Shown here one piece after another: positions 15,301-30,300 of a stretch of 64,000 nt of DNA (position 1 is the first letter of the stretch; the number at the start of each line of letters is the position of its first letter). The notes under the pieces were generated by a model. That model had not been told where the DNA came from, ran no database searches, and was given only the letters and a program-made list of their open reading frames with translations. The position numbers were made by a program, and so were the translations under genes. Source of the DNA: Ostreococcus lucimarinus CCE9901 (Eukaryota > Chlorophyta > Mamiellophyceae > Mamiellales > Bathycoccaceae); contig NC_009356.1 in NCBI RefSeq assembly GCF_000092065.1, positions 372,001-436,000 of the forward strand, read 5' to 3'.

Positions 15301-18300
15301 ACGAGCTCGTTCGACCGTCTTGATTTACTGCGGTCCCACACAGCCACACGCTCTCGCTATTGACATTCGCGGTTGGACTCAGTAATAATGTATCACAGCT
15401 TTCGGCTCGCACGTAACCATCCGCGGCCGCATCGAGCGTCTTGCAGCGGCCATCAGGCGCTAGCATACCAGCGCGTAGAAACATGGCCGTCGTAGTCTCG
15501 GTGAGGATGAGGTTCACGCCACCCGTTACAGTTGAGTCGCACTCACTCTGAAATACAGATGCCACACCGAGATGGACTGCCACAAGGGACGAGGAGCAGG
15601 CAGTGTCGATACTCATCGCCGGTCCTGTGAGATCGAATGTGAAGCATATCCGTCCAGAAGCGACACTGGAAACGCTCGAAGCGGGCACATCTCTGAAATT
15701 GAGTGGGAATATTAGTCGAAGTGCCCCGTACTCATCGGCACTGACACCAATGAAACAGCCTGTTTGACCATCGATTACACCTTGGTCGTCGTAGATGCAG
15801 CCGAAAGTGCACTTGAGTAACGTCCGTTGTCTTGGATCCATTTGCGCAGTTGTGCGTTCATTGAGGTCGAAAATGTGTGCGTCAAAATTGTTTACATTAT
15901 TCATATGAAATGCAAATGGTGGGTTGCCTGATTCAAAGAAAGAATCGAACCGGCTGTCGACGAGCGTCACTTCGTCGTCGTAGGTTGCAGTAGACATATT
16001 GCCGTAGAAAGACGCAAGTGTGATACTTCTATTGCCCAGATTCTCCGCAGAACTGCCTTCCAATACCCGCAAGCTTTGTCGTGATTGAATTGATGATGAA
16101 CTTGAACTTTGTAAACGGTCTGCAAGATGACGAGCTAGTGATTTTACCGTCGGGTAATCAAAACCGAGTGTATGTGGCAGATTGAGAGACGTCTCTACAG
16201 CCAAGCTCATCGCTAACTGCGACATACCGATAGAATCCAGACCTAACGATGTAAGTGGTGTATTTATTGACTTCTCATCTTGATTGATTCCAGTAATAGA
16301 AGACAAATTTCTGAAAATGAGTCCCTCTAGAGATATAAGATCATCGTGAGTTTCATCTTCGGCCCCAGCTTTGGTGGAATAAATGGTAGCGTCATCTTTC
16401 GATGATAATTCGTGTGAATTAAACCCTGAACCCAGATGCGCTTGATTATGTAGTTTTTGCCCTATCACAGAATAACATGGAGCAGAGAAAATATCGCTCG
16501 AAAGTACGTACAGATTTTTCAAGATATCCAAAGCAAGGTGTGGATTTATTGAGGGCATAAAAGCAGTGTTTGCGGAAATTCTACGCGTATCAATAGCCAT
16601 TCCAACTGCACTCCACGCTCCCCATCGAGTACTCACAATGTTCATGCCTGAAGCCTTCTTATGTGCCGACATCATATCAAGTGTTGCATTCGCAGAGGAA
16701 TAGTTGGCTTGTCCTATAGAACCGAAGACGGCGAGGGAAGAAAATACTATTGAAACAAGCATTGCATGGTGTAAGTGCGTTTTAGAACAAGAGAAAGATC
16801 CCGTCTTTGGAGCAAATGTAGACCTAATGGAATGAGGATTTTGTGAAGCATGCAAAGCGTCTTTCGTTACGCCACTCATGTGGACAATTCCAAAGGTGTT
16901 TGTGTCTCCTTCGTATGGTAATACGGTGGTAGAGGCGCACGAGTCATCTTGCCTAAGTTTTAAACTGATTCGCCAATGGTTAAAGAGTTTTGGTTTTGCG
17001 GACTTTCCACTTCTACATGATACACAAATGCCTAGTACATTGTGGTTGTGTGCTAACCAACCAACGTTCATCACCCCAATGCCACCTGTGCCACCTGTAA
17101 TTCCCCAATACTCGCACCTGTTCGAAATGAAGTGTTCCGATGGTAAGTTGTATCGTAGATGTTTCAGGAACGCAATAATGTTTTGGTTTAGTTCTTCATC
17201 AGATACTGAACACTGAGTGTGGTGATTTGACATTGTGCGAAAGCGTTCGCGTTCAATTCTTTCTTCTGTCTGTGTTCGTACTAGCGAAAGAAGGCAAGAG
17301 TAATGCACGAAGTGCATTTGTGACATCTCTATCCAAATATACTGCGACGAGTTTTGTAGCTGCTCATAGGATGCTGTGCAGAGAATCACATCACCAGCAT
17401 TCAGGCTTGACTTGGACAATTTTGTAGCGACTACCCCTATGAAGGGTATATGTGCAACTTTCGCATTCATTAACATACTTTTGACGCTCGATCCCGATGC
17501 GAATGAACGCTTTATTTCAACGAGAATAGACTGGTTAGAATCGGTTGCCACTTGCATCTTGGGGTACAAGAACTGTTGTTGCACTGATATGCGAAGTTGA
17601 CACGGCATTTTGACCTTCCGAAATGTTGAGTTTGTCACGCGTTTTTGCTTTCCTTCCTCATACATAATGCATCGTAAGACAGCCTCCAAGTGTGAATGTC
17701 CGACACTACTTAGCGCCGGTGATTGAACTTTTACATATTTTGACTGCATGAAGCACATCATGCTGGCAGTCTCCACGCCGAAGAGTGCAGGCCTCGATGG
17801 CCACTCAGGTGCATGGATAGATCTTGAATTTTCGGTTTCGTAGTACACACTGTGAACGAAATCTAGCGCACCGCAAGATTTTCTTTCAGTCGTCATCAAA
17901 CTAGATAAGTGACGCATTCTGATGATTGAAGCAGTGCAACCATGCATGGTCATCATGGCAGAAGTTTTGTTCCCCGCGCTATATAAAATGAACGAAGCAT
18001 GTACTTCTCCTGCAGATGCGGTTTGCATCATGCACTTGGAGTCCATCACATCCATACTATGCGATGCCATGCAGTTTTGTCTTATTGACTCAACAGCTTT
18101 TGGTAGGTATCCTGCAGTTATTGAATAAGTCTGACAGATTTGTAGACATGCATCACAAGTTGCCGACATCGTGAAAGGTGATGGCCGGTGTTGTGAATCA
18201 ACTCTACCTAGTATTTTGCTTTGTTTTTCGCAATGTTTTTTTGTGTATGTATGAACGCGTTGTTGAGTGTGAGTCAGAGACGTCAACGCAAATGAAAATG

Positions 18301-21300
18301 TGCAATTAATGGCACTTCCTGCATTCGAAAGTATTCCCGTCCGTTGCCAAATTTTAATTTGTACATTTCCAAAATGTGCTGGTTTTATGAAAACCACATC
18401 TCGAAGCAAGAGTAATGTTTGGTTTTTCGTAATGTTTTTCATACTCTCTCGCAAAATCTGCGCGAGCAAAGTCCCTGGTAGGCATGTTCTGTTCAAAACT
18501 TGATGGTCAGTGAGGAATTGGTTTTCAACATGGTTGAGCAAAAAAACAGTCTCAAGAACTCTATTGGTTACGTGCGCTCTGAATGGTGCCATGATTTGAA
18601 GACCCCAGCAATCAATTGGAGTGTACATGATGGATTTGCACGCAAGTTGTCGTCTGATTTGAAACTCATCATGTGCTACTGATACAATTGCGTGAGCATT
18701 TGTTCCCTGGAAAGCGAACGAGCTTATCGCCTGTGTCCGTGAAAGAGACTGCATGTTTTCCCTCGTAAATAATGCTAATTGAATTTTCGAGTTCAATGAT
18801 AACACGTCACTCACATGTGCATTTAAATGGCGCAAATGAACGATTGCGATAGCGGCTGATTCTGATAAAGAGTGGACGAGATGGGCAAATGAAGCACAGC
18901 CAGATGCCGGCTCAGCATGACCAGACCTTGATTTAACGGCCTGAGCCATCAATGGAGCATGGCTAACCTTCATCGGCGGTCTGAGGGCCTTGAACGTTGA
19001 TGAGACTTCAATCGGATCGCCAAGGATAGTTCCTGTACCGTGCAATTGTATGGCACCTATGTGATCAACTTCGACAGTTGCGGCGTGTGCAGTCGTTGAA
19101 ATCAATATCACTTGAGCGATTCCATTGGGTGCTGTGAGTGAACTCGTTCGTCCGTCTTGAGCGACAGTGCAAGCCATGAGTACACAGCGCTGTGTATGGG
19201 ATTTACAACGACTGAGTATCTGTAATTCGCAACACTCACCTCTGACATACCCATCTGCATGCATATCTAACACTTTACAACGACCTTCTGCAGATAACAT
19301 ACCCGCCAAGTAGCAAAGATACGAATTCCTGGGACTTATGATATGAACGCCTCCACAAAGCATATCATGCACGGCGTCGAATGTGTTCCGACATCCCAAG
19401 GTTTCCCGGCGAGCGATATACATCGCCACTAGCGCTGAAGAACATGCTGTATCCACGCTGACGGCTGGGCCTTGCATATCAAATATATATGCAAGACGAC
19501 CGGATGCTACGCTGATATGTTGACCGGATGCACTATATGCACAGGAATGCTCGCGTGCGCCTAAGGACACTTCGGGATAAGATGAAATACCAAGCGAGAT
19601 ACCGGTGTAAATGCTGAATAGATGGCTATGGAATAGACGTTGAGAATGTTCCAACAGCAGACGCTGCTGTGGGTCCATGCTGATCGCCTCTGCTTTTCCA
19701 ATTCGGAAACCTTGCCAGTCGAACATCACGATGCTTTCAACGAAGCAGCCCACTTTTAAACGTGGGTCGCTTTCTCCAAGTTCATCCGACAAAATGCGCC
19801 GTGCTGTTGGCATGAGGGCAATACTGTCGCAGTTTGCGACGCCCGCTGCCCCATGTGAAGTTCCAGATGACACAGCAAGCACACACTGAAGGTTGGGTTG
19901 CACAAATGGTGCGTTTTGTGGTGAACGACACAGTGCTTCTATCCCGTGCGCTTCGTCACAGCTGTGTTCAACATTTTGCATTAAATATGTGCACAATTTT
20001 GAAATGGTGGGGAAGTCAAATACCAAAGATGGTGCTACTTGCCTGTCGAAGTGTGTCGATATTTTACTGGCTAACTCAATCGCAGATAAAGAATCCAAGC
20101 CGGCGTCGTGGAGGGGGATATCAGGGTCAACATCGAAACCAATCAATGTGCAAACCATCTTATGAAGTAAACTCAGACAGTCCTGGGTGGTGTGACACCG
20201 CACGCCTGACGTAGTAAACTTTTTCTGACGCTCTAGCGTTGTTTGTTTATCAGCAATTTTCCGAGTGTGCACACTTTGCAAGCCGGTCGTATGTTTCTCA
20301 AGTAGCCAATCAGCCTTCGTCGAGTCACTGGTGAATGCGTTCTGGCATACGACGAGCACTGCGCCACATGATAGAGGTGCATTTTCTATTCTGCGCATGG
20401 TACTTTTCAGCGCAGCGAGGGCAGTCTTTGGGTCCATGAAGCCAACTCCTAGACGCGACATATTTCGTTCTATGTACTTATTACGGATCGCCATTCCGAC
20501 CTTCCCCCAGGCGCCCCATTGAACGCTGCACACAGGGCGACCAGCTGTGTGCTCAAATTGAGCGAGAGTATCCAAGGCAGAATTTGCGCATGAATAATTT
20601 GCCTGTCCTGGTGAACCTATTCGTGCCGTTATGGAAGAAAAGAAAATGGCGCTTAAAAGCGGTTTGCTTGAGTATAGATCAGCGTCAATGGTGAGAACTT
20701 TAGGAGCAAAGACTTCACGAATGCGTGCTGGCGTTTGTCGCAGAAGCAAGGCATCCGATGTACAACCTGCCGCATGCACGAGTCGAATTGAAGAGCACTT
20801 ATCAGTGAGCATGCAGTTATGGTTATGTGTTCGCCAGACATACATGAAACACTCAATGTAAAACGTCCGCTCATGCACGTAAATCTGAGATTTGCCTGAA
20901 CGATTCGGTAACTTGATGCATTGCATCTTCGTACGGATCAGCCTTCCAATGCCCCCGGACCCTCCTATTATCGTAAGTTGCTCTGTTTTTTTACCTTTCT
21001 CGTCACTTAAGCGCAGATATAAGGCTGAAGGTACGGTTTTATCGAAAAATTTGTGTTGATCTACGTATGAGTTTGACGGAACTATATTCTCTTGCACCGC
21101 TACCTTGCAAATTTGATGCAGCTGTTTGGTAGCGTTTGTACAATGAATGAGCTCGATGTGTCGACGCATTAGGCTTGTAAGTAAGGCGATATCGGCTGCA
21201 ACCTGCATCACTGAACATGCTTGTATTTTCCTTGGAACGGGTTCAAAGTCTGCATCTTGACATTCATAGAAAATTGTGATATTCTGGATTTTGCAGGGCG

Positions 21301-24300
21301 CTTTGCACGTTAAGCTACTAGCTTTGAACTGGGAATCGAAACCTAAAAGTTTGTCTAAACTCATACTGCAACCTGAGATTGTGTAACTTCCGACTGTTTT
21401 CACCTTGGAAACAGACTCAAAGATGGAGACACCACAACTAGCAAACCAACGCAATCCCTTGATCGCAATCTTCTGTGATACTGCGTCACCGATTACAGCA
21501 TTGACTGCTATTATGAAGGCTGCGGATGTGTTCGAAAGACTAGCTGCATTGTGATGAAGATCATAGGAACTGATAGAATGCGTGACGACATGCACATTTG
21601 AGCGGAGAAGAGGCGCGATTGTGGGCGAATCGAACTGCTTCATACTTGTATCGCACTTCTTGGATGCATGCTTTATCCTTGCACGACAATGCTCACCTTG
21701 TGAAGTTTCCACTTTGATCGCACCGGTTATGGCGCGGACAGAAACTTCTATACGTTGGTGGTACTGCAAAAGTAATGGCCTCACAATCGCAAGATCTTGA
21801 ACCATTGCAGTGTGTAAATCAAATGTACCGCACGCTTGAGCCATGTAATCTATGTACCCAGCCGCTGGAAATAACGGTTTTCCATGGATGCAATGGTCCG
21901 ACAGCGCTGGTGTCGGCTGATGGAGGCGCGAAACAATCGAATTGTGGCACACTTTTATCGACGCACCCGAGCTGTGCACTGGAGATGCAAACCAGCACTG
22001 ATTGCAGGAGAATAGCTTGGATGCGACACTATTGCAAGAACAGCCAGAATTTCGTGCTGTCGCCGATAATATCGCGTGAGCGTTTGTACCTTGAAATGCA
22101 AACGAGCTCGTTCCCGTCTTCGCATTTGCTTTATGCACATGCTGGCACGAAGCAGAAGCAGATCGCGGCACAGCAACGTTTGGCTCTTGAGAGGGATTTA
22201 TTGACATTGCGTGCCACGCATGTACGTTGAGTAAGCGCATGTGCATTATGCCAGTGTGTCTTTGCATTTCTACGGCACGTGATGCACTTATGAGCCCCGC
22301 CATACCGGCAGCACATTCAGCGTGCCCCATGTTCGTTTTGATTGCATGCAATCGTAAAGTTTCTGCCTGACCCAAAACAGACATCGCGCCTCCTACTTCT
22401 ATGGGGTCACCAAGTGGCGTCCCAGTTCCATGCATTTCAAGGGCCCGCACTTCTAATGGCCGAGTCGAAGCGTTTGCCAGGGCTGATTTGATGACTCTGG
22501 TCTGCGATGGTCCATTTGGCGCCGTCAACGAGCTCGTTCGACCGTCTTGATTTACTGCGGTCCCACACAGCCACACGCTCTCGCTATTGACATTCGCGGT
22601 TGGACTCAGTAATAATGTATCACAGCTTTCGGCTCGCACGTAACCATCCGCGGCCGCATCGAGCGTCTTGCAGCGGCCATCAGGCGCTAGCATACCAGCG
22701 CGTAGAAACATGGCCGTCGTAGTCTCGGTGAGGATGAGGTTCACGCCACCCGTTACAGTTGAGTCGCACTCACTCTGAAATACAGATGCCACACCGAGAT
22801 GGACTGCCACAAGGGACGAGGAGCAGGCAGTGTCGATACTCATCGCCGATCCTGTGAGATCGAATGTGAAGCATATCCGTCCAGAAGCGACACTCAACGC
22901 TTGTGATGTAGCATCTAGTGCACTTGCGGGGACACTTGTGGTTGTGCGCATGACCTCACCATACTCCATCCAAGCGATTCCAATAAACACAGAAGTGTGA
23001 GATATTGTGTATTTCGGTAGACATAGCGAGCTCACGCAGTGTAGTAGCAGACGCTGCTGTGGGTCCATGCTGATCGCCTCTGCTTTTCCAATTCGGAAAC
23101 CTTGCCAGTCGAACATCACGATGCTTTCAACGAAGCAGCCCACTTTTAAACGTGGGTCGCTTTCTCCAAGTTCATCCGACAAAATGCGCCGTGCTGTTGG
23201 CATGAGGGCAATACTGTCGCAGTTTGCGACGCCCGCTGCCCCATGTGAAGTTCCAGATGACACAGCAAGCACACACTGAAGGTTGGGTTGCACAAATGGT
23301 GCGTTTTGTGGTGAACGACACAGTGCTTCTATCCCGTGCGCTTCGTCACAGCTGTGTTCAACATTTTGCATTAAATATGTGCACAATTTTGAAATGGTGG
23401 GGAAGTCAAATACCAAAGATGGTGCTACTTGCCTGTCGAAGTGTGTCGATATTTTACTGGCTAACTCAATCGCAGATAAAGAATCCAAGCCGGCGTCGTG
23501 GAGGGGGATATCAGGGTCAACATCGAAACCAATCAATGTGCAAACCATCTTATGAAGTAAACTCAGACAGTCCTGGGTGGTGTGACACCGCACGCCTGAC
23601 GTAGTAAACTTTTTCTGACGCTCTAGCGTTGTTTGTTTATCAGCAATTTTCCGAGTGTGCACACTTTGCAAGCCGGTCGTATGTTTCTCAAGTAGCCAAT
23701 CAGCCTTCGTCGAGTCACTGGTGAATGCGTTCTGGCATACGACGAGCACTGCGCCACATGATAGAGGTGCATTTTCTATTCTGCGCATGGTACTTTTCAG
23801 CGCAGCGAGGGCAGTCTTTGGGTCCATGAAGCCAACTCCTAGACGCGACATATTTCGTTCTATGTACTTATTACGGATCGCCATTCCGACCTTCCCCCAG
23901 GCGCCCCATTGAACGCTGCACACAGGGCGACCAGCTGTGTGCTCAAATTGAGCGAGAGTATCCAAGGCAGAATTTGCGCATGAATAATTTGCCTGTCCTG
24001 GTGAACCTATTCGTGCCGTTATGGAAGAAAAGAAAATGGCGCTTAAAAGCGGTTTGCTTGAGTATAGATCAGCGTCAATGGTGAGAACTTTAGGAGCAAA
24101 GACTTCACGAATGCGTGCTGGCGTTTGTCGCAGAAGCAAGGCATCCGATGTACAACCTGCCGCATGAATAAAGCATAATGAATCCACAGCGTATCGATTT
24201 ATCTGTATATTAGTGTGTACGTAGGATTGTACAAACGACACAACGCTGTCACTGTACTGATGCTGTCTTAGCATACAGTTTGTTCGTCCAAAGCGACTCA

Positions 24301-27300
24301 TTAGTGTATGTGGTGAGCTGTACCTCATTAGGAAAGTACTAGTGAGTTGCCCTGTAGCTCCTGTTCCTCCCATGATGAAGTAAGACCGATTAAGATCGCA
24401 GGAGGCTATGAATTCACTTTTGTTACGATCGAGCTTGATCTTATGTATTTTGCGATTAGAGCACGCCAACTGTTGAGCAAGAGATTCTTTTAGGCACCGG
24501 TGCAATACATGAAATTTTCTCAGACTTTTGTATTGCGTAAAAGCCTGTAGTAGGATGCTAGAGTGTTGAAACGGCGCATCTTCACCCCGTACAACTAGGG
24601 AAACATTTTCTTTGATGCATTCAGTCTCAGCGCATCGGAACAGTGATGCAAGATACTTGATGGAATTCGTCTCACATAGCTCAACTCGACCTTCCATTTG
24701 CAGCACATAGGCGTGCAATACCATCACCGCATGAGCGACTATTTTTTCACGCATCAGTGATATAAATCGCGCGTGTGCTTGAGTGGTACAAGGTCTTAAG
24801 CTTGTGCTTGGTGAAAATCTTGACACGTACTTGACAATATTGATTCCATTGCTCAAATTATTTTTATGTGGATACCCATTTGCCTTTGTGCGTAGCATTT
24901 TGCATTTCACTTTGAATAACACCACGCAGCCAACCAGATGATTGCCAAGACTCTCACCATGGCTGTCCAATTCAATGTTACAGCGCGTACTTATGCGCCG
25001 CACTGACGTGATCTCAGGAGGAGATGTGCTACAAAACTTTATTATGGTCGGCAGCATCGTCACACACTTTGATACTTTCTGTCCATCTATGACTCCCACA
25101 CTGATCTGCAGAGTCGCGTCAATAATTGAGGGCACATGGCCTGATGTGAAGTTTGTTGATGCAGTCTCAACATGAGCGAGTGCAATGTTCAACCGACGCC
25201 CACTGTCGAAGATCGGGCTCAATGTCTGCGAAGAGAAAACATAAAGTGTGTTGTGTCTATCGCACTTCTTGGATGCATGCTTTATCCTTGCACGACAATG
25301 CTCACCTTGTGAAGTTTCCACTTTGATCGCACCGGTTATGGCGCGGACAGAAACTTCTATACGTTGGTGGTACTGCAAAAGTAATGGCCTCACAATCGCA
25401 AGATCTTGAACCATTGCAGTGTGTAAATCAAATGTACCGCACGCTTGAGCCATGTAATCTATGTACCCAGCCGCTGGAAATAACGGTTTTCCATGGATGC
25501 AATGGTCCGACAGCGCTGGTGTCGGCTGATGGAGGCGCGAAACAATCGAATTGTGGCACACTTTTATCGACGCACCCGAGCTGTGCACTGGAGATGCAAA
25601 CCAGCACTGATTGCAGGAGAATAGCTTGGATGCGACACTATTGCAAGAACAGCCAGAATTTCGTGCTGTCGCCGATAATATCGCGTGAGCGTTTGTACCT
25701 TGAAATGCAAACGAGCTCGTTCCCGTCTTCGCATTTGCTTTATGCACATGCTGGCACGAAGCAGAAGCAGATCGCGGCACAGCAACGTTTGGCTCTTGAG
25801 AGGGATTTATTGACATTGCGTGCCACGCATGTACGTTGAGTAAGCGCATGTGCATTATGCCAGTGTGTCTTTGCATTTCTACGGCACGTGATGCACTTAT
25901 GAGCCCCGCCATACCGGCAGCACATTCAGCGTGCCCCATGTTCGTTTTGATTGCATGCAATCGTAAAGTTTCTGCCTGACCCAAAACAGACATCGCGCCT
26001 CCTACTTCTATGGGGTCACCAAGTGGCGTCCCAGTTCCATGCATTTCAAGGGCCCGCACTTCTAATGGCCGAGTCGAAGCGTTTGCCAGGGCTGATTTGA
26101 TGACTCTGGTCTGCGATGGTCCATTTGGCGCCGTCAACGAGCTCGTTCGACCGTCTTGATTTACTGCGGTCCCACACAGCCACACGCTCTCGCTATTGAC
26201 ATTCGCGGTTGGACTCAGTAATAATGTATCACAGCTTTCGGCTCGCACGTAACCATCCGCGGCCGCATCGAGCGTCTTGCAGCGGCCATCAGGCGCTAGC
26301 ATACCAGCGCGTAGAAACATGGCCGTCGTAGTCTCGGTGAGGATGAGGTTCACGCCACCCGTTACAGTTGAGTCGCACTCACTCTGAAATACAGATGCCA
26401 CACCGAGATGGACTGCCACAAGGGACGAGGAGCAGGCAGTGTCGATACTCATCGCCGATCCTGTGAGATCGAATGTGAAGCATATCCGTCCAGAAGCGAC
26501 ACTCAACGCTTGTGATGTAGCATCTAGTGCACTTGCGGGGACACTTGTGGTTGTGCGCATGACCTCACCATACTCCATCCAAGCGATTCCAATAAACACA
26601 GAAGTGTGAGATATTGTGTATTTCGGTAGACATAGCGAGCTCACGCAGTGTAGTAGCAGACGCTGCTGTGGGTCCATGCTGATCGCCTCTGCTTTTCCAA
26701 TTCGGAAACCTTGCCAGTCGAACATCACGATGCTTTCAACGAAGCAGCCCACTTTTAAACGTGGGTCGCTTTCTCCAAGTTCATCCGACAAAATGCGCCG
26801 TGCTGTTGGCATGAGGGCAATACTGTCGCAGTTTGCGACGCCCGCTGCCCCATGTGAAGTTCCAGATGACACAGCAAGCACACACTGAAGGTTGGGTTGC
26901 ACAAATGGTGCGTTTTGTGGTGAACGACACAGTGCTTCTATCCCGTGCGCTTCGTCACAGCTGTGTTCAACATTTTGCATTAAATATGTGCACAATTTTG
27001 AAATGGTGGGGAAGTCAAATACCAAAGATGGTGCTACTTGCCTGTCGAAGTGTGTCGATATTTTACTGGCTAACTCAATCGCAGATAAAGAATCCAAGCC
27101 GGCGTCGTGGAGGGGGATATCAGGGTCAACATCGAAACCAATCAATGTGCAAACCATCTTATGAAGTAAACTCAGACAGTCCTGGGTGGTGTGACACCGC
27201 ACGCCTGACGTAGTAAACTTTTTCTGACGCTCTAGCGTTGTTTGTTTATCAGCAATTTTCCGAGTGTGCACACTTTGCAAGCCGGTCGTATGTTTCTCAA

Positions 27301-30300
27301 GTAGCCAATCAGCCTTCGTCGAGTCACTGGTGAATGCGTTCTGGCATACGACGAGCACTGCGCCACATGATAGAGGTGCATTTTCTATTCTGCGCATGGT
27401 ACTTTTCAGCGCAGCGAGGGCAGTCTTTGGGTCCATGAAGCCAACTCCTAGACGCGACATATTTCGTTCTATGTACTTATTACGGATCGCCATTCCGACC
27501 TTCCCCCAGGCGCCCCATTGAACGCTGCACACAGGGCGACCAGCTGTGTGCTCAAATTGAGCGAGAGTATCCAAGGCAGAATTTGCGCATGAATAATTTG
27601 CCTGTCCTGGTGAACCTATTCGTGCCGTTATGGAAGAAAAGAAAATGGCGCTTAAAAGCGGTTTGCTTGAGTATAGATCAGCGTCAATGGTGAGAACTTT
27701 AGGAGCAAAGACTTCACGAATGCGTGCTGGCGTTTGTCGCAGAAGCAAGGCATCCGATGTACAACCTGCCGCATGAATAAAGCATAATGAATCCACAGCG
27801 TATCGATTTATCTGTATATTAGTGTGTACGTAGGATTGTACAAACGACACAACGCTGTCACTGTACTGATGCTGTCTTAGCATACAGTTTGTTCGTCCAA
27901 AGCGACTCATTAGTGTATGTGGTGAGCTGTACCTCATTAGGAAAGTACTAGTGAGTTGCCCTGTAGCTCCTGTTCCTCCCATGATGAAGTAAGACCGATT
28001 AAGATCGCAGGAGGCTATGAATTCACTTTTGTTACGATCGAGCTTGATCTTATGTATTTTGCGATTAGAGCACGCCAACTGTTGAGCAAGAGATTCTTTC
28101 AGGCACCGGTGCAATACATGAAATTTTCTCAGACTTTTGTATTGCGTAAAAGCCTGTAGTAGGATGCTAGAGTGTTGAAACGGCGCATCTTCACCCCGTA
28201 CAACTAGGGAAACATTTTCTTTGATGCATTCAGTCTCAGCGCATCGGAACAGTGATGCAAGATACTTGATGGAATTCGTCTCACATAGCTCAACTCGACC
28301 TTCCATTTGCAGCACATAGGCGTGCAATACCATCACCGCATGAGCGACTATTTTTTCACGCATCAGTGATATAAATCGCGCGTGTGCTTGAGTGGTACAA
28401 GGTCTTAAGCTTGTGCTTGGTGAAAATCTTGACACGTACTTGACAATATTGATTCCATTGCTCAAATTATTTTTATGTGGATACCCATTTGCCTTTGTGC
28501 GTAGCATTTTGCATTTCACTTTGAATAACACCACGCAGCCAACCAGATGATTGCCAAGACTCTCACCATGGCTGTCCAATTCAATGTTACAGCGCGTACT
28601 TATGCGCCGCACTGACGTGATCTCAGGAGGAGATGTGCTACAAAACTTTATTATGGTCGGCAGCATCGTCACACACTTTGATACTTTCTGTCCATCTATG
28701 ACTCCCACACTGATCTGCAGAGTCGCGTCAATAATTGAGGGCACATGGCCTGATGTGAAGTTTGTTGATGCAGTCTCAACATGAGCGAGTGCAATGTTCA
28801 ACCGACGCCCACTGTCGAAGATCGGGCTCAATGTCTGCGAAGAGAAAACATAAAGTGTGTTGTGTCTATCGCACTTCTTGGATGCATGCTTTATCCTTGC
28901 ACGACAATGCTCACCTTGTGAAGTTTCCACTTTGATCGCACCGGTTATGGCGCGGACAGAAACTTCTATACGTTGGTGGTACTGCAAAAGTAATGGCCTC
29001 ACAATCGCAAGATCTTGAACCATTGCAGTGTGTAAATCAAATGTACCGCACGCTTGAGCCATGTAATCTATGTACCCAGCCGCTGGAAATAACGGTTTTC
29101 CATGGATGCAATGGTCCGACAGCACTGGTGTCGGCTGATGGAGGCGCGAAACAATCGAATTGTGGCACACTTTTATCGACGCACCCGAGCTGTGCACTGG
29201 AGATGCAAACCAGCACTGATTGCAGGAGAATAGCTTGGATGCGACACTATTGCAAGAACAGCCAGAATTTCGTGCTGTCGCCGATAATATCGCGTGAGCG
29301 TTTGTACCTTGAAATGCAAACGAGCTCGTTCCCGTCTTCGCATTTGCTTTATGCACATGCTGGCACGAAGCAGAAGCAGATCGCGGCACAGCAACGTTTG
29401 GCTCTTGAGAGGGATTTATTGACATTGCGTGCCACGCATGTACGTTGAGTAAGCGCATGTGCATTATGCCAGTGTGTCTTTGCATTTCTACGGCACGTGA
29501 TGCACTTATGAGCCCCGCCATACCGGCAGCACATTCAGCGTGCCCCATGTTCGTTTTGATTGCATGCAATCGTAAAGTTTCTGCCTGACCCAAAACAGAC
29601 ATCGCGCCTCCTACTTCTATGGGGTCACCAAGTGGCGTCCCAGTTCCATGCATTTCAAGGGCCCGCACTTCTAATGGCCGAGTCGAAGCGTTTGCCAGGG
29701 CTGATTTGATGACTCTGGTCTGCGATGGTCCATTTGGCGCCGTCAACGAGCTCGTTCGACCGTCTTGATTTACTGCGGTCCCACACAGCCACACGCTCTC
29801 GCTATTGACATTCGCGGTTGGACTCAGTAATAATGTATCACAGCTTTCGGCTCGCACGTAACCATCCGCGGCCGCATCGAGCGTCTTGCAGCGGCCATCA
29901 GGCGCTAGCATACCAGCGCGTAGAAACATGGCCGTCGTAGTCTCGGTGAGGATGAGGTTCACGCCACCCGTTACAGTTGAGTCGCACTCACTCTGAAATA
30001 CAGATGCCACACCGAGATGGACTGCCACAAGGGACGAGGAGCAGGCAGTGTCGATACTCATCGCCGGTCCTGTGAGATCGAATGTGAAGCATATCCGTCC
30101 AGAAGCGACACTCAACGCTTGTGATGTAGCATCTAGTGCACTTGCGGGGACACTTGTGGTTGTGCGCATGACCTCACCATACTCCATCCAAGCGATTCCA
30201 ATAAACACAGAAGTGTGAGATATTGTGTATTTCGGTAGACATAGCGAGCTCACGCAGTGTAGTAGCAGACGCTGCTGTGGGTCCATGCTGATCGCTTCTG

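Noticed and set aside
14820-15670. Possible frameshifts or introns where PKS modules change similarity abruptly
   Set aside because: KS motifs on both sides stay in one frame; the breaks are recombination edges, not frame breaks.
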